DNA from: Sphingomonas sp. SORGH_AS_0950
Lineage (GTDB): Bacteria; Pseudomonadota; Alphaproteobacteria; Sphingomonadales; Sphingomonadaceae
DNA: 64,000 nucleotides
Reading direction: 5' to 3'
Assembly (NCBI RefSeq): GCF_030818415.1
Contig: NZ_JAUTAE010000001.1
Location: 374,501 to 438,500, forward strand
Shown: positions 8,056 through 18,370 of the stretch, piece after piece
Numbering within the stretch: the first letter of the stretch is position 1
How the letters are laid out: the number at the start of each line of letters is the position of its first letter
Program-made: the position numbers and the translations under genes
Notes under the pieces: model-generated
Databases searched by the model: none
Told to the model about the DNA's origin: nothing
What the model saw: the letters and a program-made list of their open reading frames with translations, nothing else

Positions 8056-11033
8056 CGACCGGCCATCATCGCATCGCGCCGGGCCGCGTCACCACCGGAC
8101 GCACGCTGCGCTTCACCTTCGACGGGAAGGGGTATACGGGGCAGGAGGGCGACACGCTCGCTTCGGCATTGCTGGCGAACGGCGTGCACCTGGTCGGGCG
8201 GTCGTTCAAATATCACCGGCCGCGCGGCATCATGGGCGCAGGCGCGGATGAGCCCAATGCGCTGGTGGGCATTCGTCGCGACCGGGCACGCTATACCCCC
8301 AATCTGCTCGCCACCCAGGTCGAACTCTATGAGGGGCTGGATGCGGTCAGCCAGAACCGGCACCCGAGCCTCGAATGTGACCGCATGGCGATCAATGATC
8401 GGCTGTTGAGCCGCTTCATTCCGGCGGGCTTCTACTACAAGACGTTCATGTGGCCCAAAAAGGCGTGGGACCGGCTGTACGAACCGCGCATCCGCGAGGC
8501 GGCGGGGCTGGGCGTTGCGCCGTCCGATCCCGATCCCGATCACTATACGCAGCGTTACGCGCATTGCGACGTGCTGGTGGTCGGCGGCGGACCGGCGGGG
8601 ATCGCGGCGGCGCGGCAGGCGGCGGAAGCGGGCGCGCGGGTGATGCTGTGCGACGATCGCCCCCGGATCGGCGGATCGCTGCTGGCGGCGGCCGACACCA
8701 TGATCGACGGGCTGTCGGCGACGGAGTGGCTGACGCGGGAGCTGGCGGCACTGGCCGCGTTGCCGGGCGTTACGCTTTTGCCGCGCACGATCGCCTTTGG
8801 CTATTATCCGCACAACTGGATCGGGCTGACCGAGAAGCTGACCGATCATCTCGCGAACCCGGCCGAGGGCATGCCGCGCGAGCGGCTGTGGCAGGTGCGC
8901 GCCCGGCAGGTCGTGCTCGCCACAGGTGCGATCGAGCGGCCGCTGGTCTTCCCCGACAATGACCGGCCCGGCATCATGCTGGCGGACGCCGCGCGCACCT
9001 ATCTCCAGCAATATGGCGTCGCGGTCGGGCAACGCGTCGTCATCGTCGGCGCACACGACAATGCCTATCGCGTCGCGCACGAGATGGCGGCGGCGGGCGT
9101 GACGGTCGCGATGGTCGCGGACATTCGCCCGCCGTCCGCCGCATCGGGGGCGGCACAGGCGGCGGGACTGCCGGTCGCGACCGATGCCAGGATCGAGGGG
9201 ACGACCGGCGGCCTGCGGGTCGCGTCCATCACCATCACCGCGCAGGGCAAGACCGTGCGTCACGACTGCGATGCGGTGCTGATGGCGGGCGGCTTTACGC
9301 CCAGCGTCCACCTCTTCTCCCAATCGCGCGGAAAGCTGGCCTGGGACGAGGGGCTCCAGGCCTATCTGCCCGACGTCTCGGCCGAGGCGGAGCGATCGGC
9401 GGGCGCGTGCCGAGGCCGGTTCGCGCTGGCCGATGCGCTGGCCGACGGTATTGCGGCGGGGCGGGACGCGGCGTCGGCGGCGGGCTTTACGGCGTCAGGC
9501 CCGGCCGTGCTTCCCTCCGTCGCGCTGCGCCATGTGCAAGGCCATGGCGGCCATATGGGCGCGGCCCCGACGTCGCGCGATCTGGGCAAGGCCAAGGCGT
9601 TCGTCGACTGGCAGAACGACGTCACCGCCCGCGACATCCTGCTGGCGACCCGCGAGGGGTTCCTGTCGATCGAGCATGTCAAGCGCTACACGACCACGGG
9701 CATGGCGACCGACCAGGGCAAGCTGTCCAATATCAACGCGCTGGGCATCGTGTCGGAGGCCACGGGGCGGTCGATCCCGGAGATCGGGCTGACCACCTTC
9801 CGCTCGCCCTATACGCCGGTCACGTTCGGGGCGCTGGCGGGCCATGCGCGCGGCGACCTGTTCGATCCGGCGCGGATCACCGCGATCCACGACTGGGCCA
9901 GGGAGCAAGGCGCGGCGTTCGAGGATGTCGGCAACTGGCGCCGCGCGCATTACTTCCGGCGTCCCGGCGAGGACCTGCACGCCGCCGTCGCGCGCGAATG
10001 CGTGGGCGTAAGGCGGAGCGTCGGCATCTTCGACGCCTCCACCCTCGGAAAGATCGAGATCGTCGGGCCGGATGCGGCGGAGTTCATGAACCGCTTCTTC
10101 GTCAATGCCTGGACCAAATTGGGCGTCGGCAAGTGCCGCTATGGCGTGCTGCTGCGCGAGGACGGCTTCGTGATGGACGACGGCGTGGTCGGGCGGCTGG
10201 CGACGGATCGTTTCCATGTGACGACGACCACCGGCGGCGCGGCGCGGGTCCTGGGCATGATGGAGGATTATCTCCAGACCGAATGGCCGGACCTGAACGT
10301 CTGGCTGACTTCGACGACCGAGCAATGGTCGGTGATCGCGGTGCAGGGCCCGAAGGCGCGCGAGGTGATCGCGCCGCTGATCGAGGGGCTGGACATATCG
10401 GCCGCCGCCTTCCCGCACATGAGCATCGCGGATGCCCGCATCTGCGGCGTGCCGATGCGGCTGATGCGGGTCAGTTTCACCGGCGAGCTGGGCTTCGAGG
10501 TGAACGTGCCGAGCGGTCATGGTCGCATGGTGTGGGAAGCCATATGGGAACGCGGCAAGGCGTTCGACATGGTGCCCTATGGCACCGAGACGATGCACGT
10601 CCTGCGCGCCGAAAAGGGCTATATCATCGTCGGGCAGGAAACAGACGGGACGGTCACGCCCGACGATGTCGGCCTGTCCTGGGCGATCGGCAAGGCGAAG
10701 CCCGATTTCGTCGGCAAACGCTCGCTCGCCCGTCCCGCGATGACGGTGCCCGATCGCAAGCAGCTGGTCGGCCTGAAGAGCCTGGACGGTCGAACGGTGC
10801 TGGAGGAGGGCGCGCAGATCGTGGCGCCGTCGGCGGCCACGACGCCGATCGGGCATGTCACCTCCGCCTATCGCAGCGCCGTACTGGACGCACCGATCGC
10901 GCTGGCGCTGGTGCGCGGCGGCCGCCAGCGTCTGGGCGAGACGCTACACGTGCCCATGCCGGGCGGGCCGATCGCGGTCGAGATCGTCTCCCCCGTTTTC
11001 TACGATCCGGAAGGCACCCGCATCGATGTCTGA
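8052..11033 (+). CDS. soxA: Sarcosine oxidase, alpha subunit
   Basis: A 993-residue subunit with three parts. First is an N-terminal ferredoxin-like fold (about residues 15-100, containing GRSFKYHRPRGIMGAG). Next is an NAD/FAD-type dinucleotide domain from about residue 174 (VLVVGGGPAGIAAARQAA). Last is a C-terminal GcvT-like folate-binding domain from about residue 600 that channels the methyl-derived one-carbon unit to THF. The length and order are normal for heterotetrameric SoxA. The ATG at 8052 is fixed by the ATGA overlap with soxD; the frame is open upstream, but only through soxD. It also overlaps the start of soxG by eight bases, so the four subunits are tightly coupled. Confidence 0.96.
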   Translation: MTTGHHRIAPGRVTTGRTLRFTFDGKGYTGQEGDTLASALLANGVHLVGRSFKYHRPRGIMGAGADEPNALVGIRRDRARYTPNLLATQVELYEGLDAVSQNRHPSLECDRMAINDRLLSRFIPAGFYYKTFMWPKKAWDRLYEPRIREAAGLGVAPSDPDPDHYTQRYAHCDVLVVGGGPAGIAAARQAAEAGARVMLCDDRPRIGGSLLAAADTMIDGLSATEWLTRELAALAALPGVTLLPRTIAFGYYPHNWIGLTEKLTDHLANPAEGMPRERLWQVRARQVVLATGAIERPLVFPDNDRPGIMLADAARTYLQQYGVAVGQRVVIVGAHDNAYRVAHEMAAAGVTVAMVADIRPPSAASGAAQAAGLPVATDARIEGTTGGLRVASITITAQGKTVRHDCDAVLMAGGFTPSVHLFSQSRGKLAWDEGLQAYLPDVSAEAERSAGACRGRFALADALADGIAAGRDAASAAGFTASGPAVLPSVALRHVQGHGGHMGAAPTSRDLGKAKAFVDWQNDVTARDILLATREGFLSIEHVKRYTTTGMATDQGKLSNINALGIVSEATGRSIPEIGLTTFRSPYTPVTFGALAGHARGDLFDPARITAIHDWAREQGAAFEDVGNWRRAHYFRRPGEDLHAAVARECVGVRRSVGIFDASTLGKIEIVGPDAAEFMNRFFVNAWTKLGVGKCRYGVLLREDGFVMDDGVVGRLATDRFHVTTTTGGAARVLGMMEDYLQTEWPDLNVWLTSTTEQWSVIAVQGPKAREVIAPLIEGLDISAAAFPHMSIADARICGVPMRLMRVSFTGELGFEVNVPSGHGRMVWEAIWERGKAFDMVPYGTETMHVLRAEKGYIIVGQETDGTVTPDDVGLSWAIGKAKPDFVGKRSLARPAMTVPDRKQLVGLKSLDGRTVLEEGAQIVAPSAATTPIGHVTSAYRSAVLDAPIALALVRGGRQRLGETLHVPMPGGPIAVEIVSPVFYDPEGTRIDV

Positions 11034-11565
11034 TCTCTCCCCCGCTTCGCCTTTCGCGGCCGGTAGCGCGTCGGTCCGTCCGCTGGACCATTTCGGCCGC
11101 GCCGTGCTGCGCTGTCCGGCGGCGAGCCTCGACCTGGTCGCCGAGCGGCTCGGCATCGTCCTGCCGCGCGAGGCTTGCCGCTCGGCGATCGAGGCGGATG
11201 TCGCGGCCCTTTGGCTGGGGCCGGACGAATGGCTGCTCCTGGCGGCGGATGCGCGCGATGACTGGGTGGCGACGCTCCAGGCGCGGCTGGGCGATGCCGT
11301 GTGTTCGCTGGTCGATGTCAGCCATCGGCAGGTCGCGCTGGAGATTGCGGGCGGGCGCGTGACCGCCGAGACGCTGTTGGCAAGCGGCTGCGCGCTCGAC
11401 CTGTCGCTTCGCGCCTTCCCGGTCGGGATGTGTACGCGGACCATGTACGACAAGGCGGAAATCATCCTCTGGCGCCGCGCGCCGGACCGTTTCCATCTCG
11501 AGACGTGGCGGTCCTTCGCGCGCTATGTCGAGGGGCTGCTCCACGTCGCGGAGACCGAGGCGTAG
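11026..11565 (+). CDS. soxG: Sarcosine oxidase, gamma subunit
   Basis: A 179-residue protein matching SoxG, the least conserved subunit of tetrameric sarcosine oxidase. Recognisable parts are the glycine-cleavage-T-like folds WLGPDEWLLLA, VDVSHRQVALEIAG and the conserved segment CALDLSLRAFPVGMCTRTMYDKAEIILWR. It starts inside the end of soxA (overlap 11026-11033) and is followed four bases later by sdaA, continuing the operon. Confidence 0.94.
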   Translation: MSDLSPASPFAAGSASVRPLDHFGRAVLRCPAASLDLVAERLGIVLPREACRSAIEADVAALWLGPDEWLLLAADARDDWVATLQARLGDAVCSLVDVSHRQVALEIAGGRVTAETLLASGCALDLSLRAFPVGMCTRTMYDKAEIILWRRAPDRFHLETWRSFARYVEGLLHVAETEA

Positions 11566-11569
11566 GCCG

Positions 11570-12931
11570 ATGCTGGGCGTGCGGGACCTGTTTCGCGTCG
11601 GCATCGGGCCTTCCTCGTCGCACACGGTCGGGCCGATGAAGGCGGCGCACGGCTTTGCGGCAAGGCTGCGGGGCCTGGCGTTCGAGCGAGTGCGGGTCGA
11701 CCTTCTGGGCTCGCTGGCCTGGACGGGCATGGGCCATGCGACGGACAAGGCGGTCATGCTGGGCCTTGCGGGCTTTCTCCCCGACACGATCGAGCCGGAG
11801 CAGATCGACCTGGTCGTCGAGCAGGCCCGTGCCGCGCGGAGCCTGGTGGTGGCCGGACGGGCGATCGCCTTCGATCCCGACGCCGACATCGTCTTCGACC
11901 GCGACGGCGAGACGCCGGTCCATCCCAACACGCTGCGTCTCGTCGCGCTGGGCCGGGACGGGGAGACCCTGGTCAGCGAGCGTTGGTGCTCGATCGGCGG
12001 CGGGTTCATCGTGCCGGAGGAACGGTTCGGGGAAGATGCGGCCGAGGACGATCCGGGCGAGCCGCCCTTTCCGTTTCGCACCGCCGCGCAGTTGCTGGCC
12101 ATCTGCCGTCGGCACGGCCTGTCGATCGCCGAGGTGATGCGCGCCAACGAGCGCGCGCGCGCCTCGGAGGAGGAACTGGATGCCTATCTGGACCGGGTCA
12201 TCGCGGTGATGATGAGCTGCATCGACCGGGGGATGCAGACCGAGGGGGTCTTGCCGGGGCGGCTGAAGGTACCGCGCCGCGCGCCCGCCCTGCGCCAGAA
12301 GCTGGCCGGCGACCGTTTCCGCAACCGGCAGGCGCCGCACAATATCATGGACCATATCAGCCTGTTCGCCATCGCGGTGAACGAGGAGAATGCGGCGGGC
12401 GGGCGCGTCGTCACCGCACCGACCAACGGCGCCGCCGGGGTCGTGCCCGCCGTGCTGCGCTATTACCGTGATTTCTGGCCCGATGCCGACCGCGCGGGCA
12501 TGCACGACTTCCTGCTGACCGCCGGTGCGATCGGGGTGCTGACCAAGCTCAACGCCTCGATCTCTGGCGCGGAGGTCGGCTGTCAGGGGGAGGTCGGGAC
12601 CGCCAGCGCGATGGCCGCCGCCGGTCTGGCTGCGGTGATGGGAGCCAGCGACGCGCAGACCGAGAATGCGGCCGAGATCGCGATGGAGCATCATCTGGGC
12701 ATGACCTGCGATCCGGTCGCGGGGCTGGTGCAGGTGCCCTGCATCGAGCGCAATGCCTTTGGTGCGATCAAGGCGATCAATGCGGCATCCCTGTCGCTGC
12801 GCGGCGACGGGACGCATATCGTCTCGCTCGACCAGGTGATCGAGACGATGATGCGCACCGGCACCGACATGCACGCCAAGTACAAGGAGACGTCGCAAGG
12901 CGGCCTGGCGGTGAGTTTCCCCGAATGTTGA
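11570..12931 (+). CDS. sdaA: L-serine ammonia-lyase (iron-sulfur type)
   Basis: A 453-residue single-chain L-serine dehydratase that deaminates serine to pyruvate and ammonia. The N-terminal beta domain starts with [17 protein letters not shown]. The alpha domain contains [20 protein letters not shown] and [16 protein letters not shown], whose cysteines carry the oxygen-sensitive 4Fe-4S cluster of this class. The length is normal for the fused type. In this operon it completes conversion of glycine betaine carbon to pyruvate via glycine and serine, the role SdaB plays in Pseudomonas. ATG 11570 lies four bases after soxG. Confidence 0.96.
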   Translation: MLGVRDLFRVGIGPSSSHTVGPMKAAHGFAARLRGLAFERVRVDLLGSLAWTGMGHATDKAVMLGLAGFLPDTIEPEQIDLVVEQARAARSLVVAGRAIAFDPDADIVFDRDGETPVHPNTLRLVALGRDGETLVSERWCSIGGGFIVPEERFGEDAAEDDPGEPPFPFRTAAQLLAICRRHGLSIAEVMRANERARASEEELDAYLDRVIAVMMSCIDRGMQTEGVLPGRLKVPRRAPALRQKLAGDRFRNRQAPHNIMDHISLFAIAVNEENAAGGRVVTAPTNGAAGVVPAVLRYYRDFWPDADRAGMHDFLLTAGAIGVLTKLNASISGAEVGCQGEVGTASAMAAAGLAAVMGASDAQTENAAEIAMEHHLGMTCDPVAGLVQVPCIERNAFGAIKAINAASLSLRGDGTHIVSLDQVIETMMRTGTDMHAKYKETSQGGLAVSFPEC

Positions 12932-12941
12932 CGAGTGGATC

Positions 12942-13448
12942 ATGACCGAAGACGAAATCTACGCCCAGTTCGAGGCCGCCGGGATCGCGATGGAGAAGAT
13001 CGAGCATCCGCCCGTCTTCACCGTCGAGGAGAGCGCGGGCATCCATGCCGCCTTGCCCGCCGCGCACACCAAGAACCTGTTCCTGAAGGACAAGCAGAAG
13101 CGTTTCTGGCTGATCGTGCTGCCGCATGACCGGCGCGCCGACCTGAAGGCTTTTGCCGAGACGCTGGGTGCGGGCAAATTCTCGTTCGGCAAGCCCGACG
13201 AGATGGAGCAGCTGCTGGGCGTGACGCCGGGCGCGGTGACGCCGCTGGCGGTCACGCACGAGCCGCCCGGCCCGGTGTCGCTGGTCTTTGACGAGAGCTT
13301 CCGCCACGCCGAGCGGATCGCCGTCCATCCGCTGCGCAACAGCGCGACCATCGCGGTGCCGTTCGCGCCGATGGTCGCGTGGCTTGAGGGGCTTGGCCAT
13401 GACGTGCGGGTCGTCGCGCTGCCGGGCGGGGCATCCGCGGCGCCGTGA
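12942..13448 (+). CDS. YbaK/ProX-type aminoacyl-tRNA deacylase
   Basis: A 168-residue protein of the INS/YbaK superfamily. These trans-editing enzymes hydrolyse mischarged tRNAs such as Ala-, Ser- or Cys-tRNA. The family lysine segment is HTKNLFLKDKQKRFWLIVLP; later marks are GKFSFGKPDEMEQLLGVTPGAVTP and the strand SLVFDESF. It resembles prolyl-tRNA deacylase (ProXp/PrdX) more than E. coli YbaK, but the tRNA specificity cannot be read off. It lies 10 bases after sdaA with a GAGTGGA site, so it is cotranscribed with serine-metabolising genes. It may protect translation when catabolism of betaine raises serine (inference). Confidence 0.88.
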   Translation: MTEDEIYAQFEAAGIAMEKIEHPPVFTVEESAGIHAALPAAHTKNLFLKDKQKRFWLIVLPHDRRADLKAFAETLGAGKFSFGKPDEMEQLLGVTPGAVTPLAVTHEPPGPVSLVFDESFRHAERIAVHPLRNSATIAVPFAPMVAWLEGLGHDVRVVALPGGASAAP

Positions 13449-13511
13449 GGTCGCGATCCTGATGATCCGACCGGACGGTGTCGCCGACATCCTCCACCAC
13501 ATGGGACGGTA

Positions 13512-14492
13512 ATGCCAATGTCCGCCAGATTGACGCCCGGCTTCGACCTCAACGCCGTGGAGGTCTTCATCCTGACCTCCGAGCTTGGCGGCATGACCCA
13601 GAGCGCGCGGCATCTGGGCATGACGCAATCGGCCGTGTCGCAGATCATCTCGAAGCTCGAAATGGCGCTCAATACGCGTCTGTTCGATCGCACCATGCGC
13701 CCGCTGGCGCTGACCCCGGCGGGCAAGCTGTTGCGGCGCGAAGGCGCGGAACTGGTCGCGGCGGCCAGGATGCTGGCACGCGAGGTGTGCGAGCAATCCT
13801 CGCAGACCGCCGAATGCGTCGTCGTCGCCATGGCCGAGAGCATCGCCAACCACCTGACCGCGCCATTGCTGCGCGCGCTGGGGTCGCGGGCGCAGCAATG
13901 GCAGATGCGATCGGGCATCTCGCTGGTCCAGCACCGCGAATTCCTGGCGCGCAGCATCGACATGCTGATCACGGGGTCCAGCCAGCTGGAGGATGTCGAG
14001 GAGATCGAGCATCACCCGATCATGGAGGAACCCTTCGTGATCGTCGCGCCCGCCGCCTATGCGGACATGCCGGTTTCGATCGAGGCGATGACCCAGCTGC
14101 CATTTGTCCGCTATTCGCTCCTGTCGGCGATGGGGCAACGGATCGAACGCCAGCTCGCCCGGATGAAGCTGCGCATTCCCAATGTGATCGAAGTGGATTC
14201 CACCCATCAGCAATTGTCCACCGTCGTCGCGCTGGAAGGGTGGAGCATCGCCACCCCGCTGTGCCTGGCCAGTCAGATCGAGCTTCTGCCCGCGCTGACG
14301 GTGTTGCCGATGCCGCGGGGGAGCTTTCGCCGTCGCATCCAGCTGGTGGCGCGCAAGGGCGAATTCGGCGACCTGCCGCGCGACATGGCGCTTCAGGCCG
14401 CCGCGATCCTGCGGGGCGGGAAAGTGGAATCGCTGATCCGCATGTTTCCCTGGATCGAGGACGCCATGGCCTGGGAGGGGGCGCCCTCATAG
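13512..14492 (+). CDS. LysR-family transcriptional regulator
   Basis: A 326-residue LysR-type regulator. The winged helix-turn-helix occupies about residues 14-75 (LNAVEVFILTSELGGMTQSA, MTQSAVSQIISKLEMALN, LFDRTMRPLALTPAG). The effector-binding domain follows. It sits at the 3' end of the glyA-soxBDAG-sdaA run on the same strand, 63 bases after the deacylase gene. It is separated by a convergent arrangement from the GATase1-AraC regulator. A role in controlling serine or sarcosine use is plausible from position alone. A second ATG lies at 13518. Confidence 0.88.
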   Translation: MPMSARLTPGFDLNAVEVFILTSELGGMTQSARHLGMTQSAVSQIISKLEMALNTRLFDRTMRPLALTPAGKLLRREGAELVAAARMLAREVCEQSSQTAECVVVAMAESIANHLTAPLLRALGSRAQQWQMRSGISLVQHREFLARSIDMLITGSSQLEDVEEIEHHPIMEEPFVIVAPAAYADMPVSIEAMTQLPFVRYSLLSAMGQRIERQLARMKLRIPNVIEVDSTHQQLSTVVALEGWSIATPLCLASQIELLPALTVLPMPRGSFRRRIQLVARKGEFGDLPRDMALQAAAILRGGKVESLIRMFPWIEDAMAWEGAPS

Positions 14493-14516
14493 GGTGAAGT
14501 CTCGTCTGCCCGCGCC

Positions 14517-15563
14517 TCAATCACATGCGGCGCTGGCGACGGCGCGGCCGTTGGCCAGCGCGTGGCGGGATTCCAGCGGCGAACATCCGAAGCGCCGCCG
14601 GAACATGCGGCTCATATGCGAGGAGTCGCAGAAGCCGCACTCCACCGCGATCATGGTGATCGATTTGGCGCTGCTTTCCAGCATGTGCCGCGCGAGCGAC
14701 AGCCGAATGTCCATGAACGCCGCCTGCGGCGATACCCCCAATGCCGTCTTGAAGCGGCGTTCCAGCTGCCTCTTGCTCTTCCCCATGCGCTGGGCGATGT
14801 CGGCGACCGACAGCGGCGTCTCGATATTCTGCTGGGTGATCAGCAGCGCGCGCAGGACGATGGGATCGTCGGTACGATAATCGAGCATCGCGCCGGGCTG
14901 GGCCTTTTCGCCGGTCAGCGCCTCGTCGATGATCATGATGTGCAGGCTCTTGCTGGCCTGCGCCCGCCCGACATGCTTGTCGACCAGATAGGCGGCGAGA
15001 TGCGCCGAACTCGCGCCCCCGGAACAGGTCAGCCGGTCGCGGTCGACGATGAAGATCTGGTCGGACACCGGGTCCAGCCCGTCAAACTGGTCCAGGAAGT
15101 CGCGGTGGTGGAACCAGCTGACGCAGCATTTATACCCGGCCAGCACGCCCGCGCTGTGGAGCAGGAACGCGCCCGTGCACACCCCCACCAGCGGCACGCC
15201 CAGCGCGGCGGCCTTGCGCAAATAGGCGACATATTCGCTGTCGAAGCCGTCTATTTCATCGACCAGTCCGCCCACCACGACGATATAGTCGAAGCGGGTG
15301 GGGTCGCCCAGCTGTTCGTCGGGCTGGATGGCGATGCCGGAACTGGAGGGGATGGCGGCGGAGTTGCCCGACAGGATTTTCCAGTCGCACAAGATATGTC
15401 GGCTGCGATCGCCCTCGTCGGCGGCGAGCCGCAAGACGTCCACGAAGTTGGCGAAGGCGCACAGCGTGAACCGCCGCGCGAGAATGAAACCGACCGACAA
15501 TCGCAGCCCCTTTGCACGGCGTTGCAGCGACGCGCTCAGCACCGACGGTGGGGGGCGATCCAT
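14517..15563 (-). CDS. GlxA-type (GATase1-AraC) regulator, GbdR/SouR-like
   Basis: A 348-residue activator. The N-terminal DJ-1/PfpI-like domain (about residues 20-200) carries the opening GLRLSVGFILARRFTLCAFA and the elbow segment VGVCTGAFLLHSAGVLAG. The C-terminal AraC domain contains SVADIAQRMGKSKRQLERRF and MIAVECGFCDSSHMSRMFRRR. Regulators of this type control glycine betaine, dimethylglycine, sarcosine and carnitine use in Pseudomonas (GbdR, SouR, CdhR). Divergence from etfBA-purU-dmg and the surrounding betaine pathway make a GbdR or SouR role likely, but the two cannot be separated here. ATG 15563 is chosen because GGAG is 6 bases upstream; an alternative ATG at 15620 has no good site. 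Confidence 0.87.
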   Translation of the reverse strand: MDRPPPSVLSASLQRRAKGLRLSVGFILARRFTLCAFANFVDVLRLAADEGDRSRHILCDWKILSGNSAAIPSSSGIAIQPDEQLGDPTRFDYIVVVGGLVDEIDGFDSEYVAYLRKAAALGVPLVGVCTGAFLLHSAGVLAGYKCCVSWFHHRDFLDQFDGLDPVSDQIFIVDRDRLTCSGGASSAHLAAYLVDKHVGRAQASKSLHIMIIDEALTGEKAQPGAMLDYRTDDPIVLRALLITQQNIETPLSVADIAQRMGKSKRQLERRFKTALGVSPQAAFMDIRLSLARHMLESSAKSITMIAVECGFCDSSHMSRMFRRRFGCSPLESRHALANGRAVASAACD

Positions 15564-15727
15564 TCCGTTCTCCGGTCGGCCGATAAACTTCGGACGGCAT
15601 GTCGTAGAGTTTGTGTCCATTTGACGCAAATATTCTTTCCGCCTCAGCGCACCCCGTCGCAAACCTACTGTTGTCGAAAGGGATTTCACCCGGTTCGGCA
15701 CGATTATTCTGGCGAGGGGGCGGCGGA

Positions 15728-16477
15728 ATGAAGGTGATGGTGCCCGTCAAGCGCGTGGTCGATCACAATGTGAAGATTCGCGTCAAAAGCGACGGATCGG
15801 GGGTCGATCTCGCCCATGTGAAGATGGCGATGAACCCCTTTGACGAGATCGCGGTCGAGGAAGCGGTGCGGCTGAAGGAAGCCGGGATCGCCACCGAGAT
15901 CGTCGTGGTCTCGATCGGCCCGGCCCAGGCGCAGGACGTGCTGCGCAGCGCGCTGGCGATCGGTGCGGACCGGGCGATCCTCGTAAAGACCGACACGATG
16001 CCCGAGCCGCTGGCGGTCGCCAAATTGTTGCGGGAGATCGCCGCGCGCGAGGGGCCGGGACTGATCCTGCTCGGCAAGCAGGCTATCGACGATGACGCCA
16101 ACCAGACCGGGCAGATGCTGTCGGCGCTGCTGGGCTGGTCGCAGGCGACCTTCGCATCGCATATCGCCGTCGCCGACGGCGTGGCCGATGTGAAGCGCGA
16201 GGTCGATGGCGGCCTTCAGCTGATCCGGGTCGCTCTGCCCGCGGTCATATCGGTCGACCTTCGCCTCAACGAGCCGCGCTATGCCTCGCTGCCGAACATC
16301 ATGAAGGCCAAGAAAAAGCCGCTCGAAGAGGTCGACGCCGACAGCCTGGGCGTCGACGTCGCGCCGCGCCTGACGGTGCTGACCACCGAGGAGCCGAAGG
16401 TCCGCGAGCCGGGCGTGCGCCTGGGTTCGGCGGCCGAACTGGTCGGCAGGCTGAAGGAAGCGGCCGGCATCCTTTGA
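15728..16477 (+). CDS. etfB: Electron transfer flavoprotein, beta subunit
   Basis: A 249-residue EtfB. Typical features are the start [20 protein letters not shown], the segment [19 protein letters not shown], the nucleotide-binding GADRAILVK and [23 protein letters not shown] cut into its usual positions, and the C-terminal [10 protein letters not shown] recognition-loop region. EtfAB is a soluble carrier that takes electrons from flavin dehydrogenases and passes them to ETF-quinone oxidoreductase. Its place directly before a dimethylglycine-dehydrogenase gene indicates a dedicated ETF for that enzyme. It begins the rightward operon that diverges from the GlxA-type regulator. Confidence 0.94.
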   Translation: MKVMVPVKRVVDHNVKIRVKSDGSGVDLAHVKMAMNPFDEIAVEEAVRLKEAGIATEIVVVSIGPAQAQDVLRSALAIGADRAILVKTDTMPEPLAVAKLLREIAAREGPGLILLGKQAIDDDANQTGQMLSALLGWSQATFASHIAVADGVADVKREVDGGLQLIRVALPAVISVDLRLNEPRYASLPNIMKAKKKPLEEVDADSLGVDVAPRLTVLTTEEPKVREPGVRLGSAAELVGRLKEAAGIL

Positions 16478-16500
16478 TCGCGAAGGGGGGAGCGAGAGCA

Positions 16501-17433
<933 letters not shown>

Positions 17434-17453
17434 GCCCTAGCGAAAGCCTTTCC

Positions 17454-18311
<858 letters not shown>

Positions 18312-18370
18312 AGGCCGGGCGGATGCACGACATGATCCCCGCGACGACCCCGTACCGATAGGAGTAGAGA

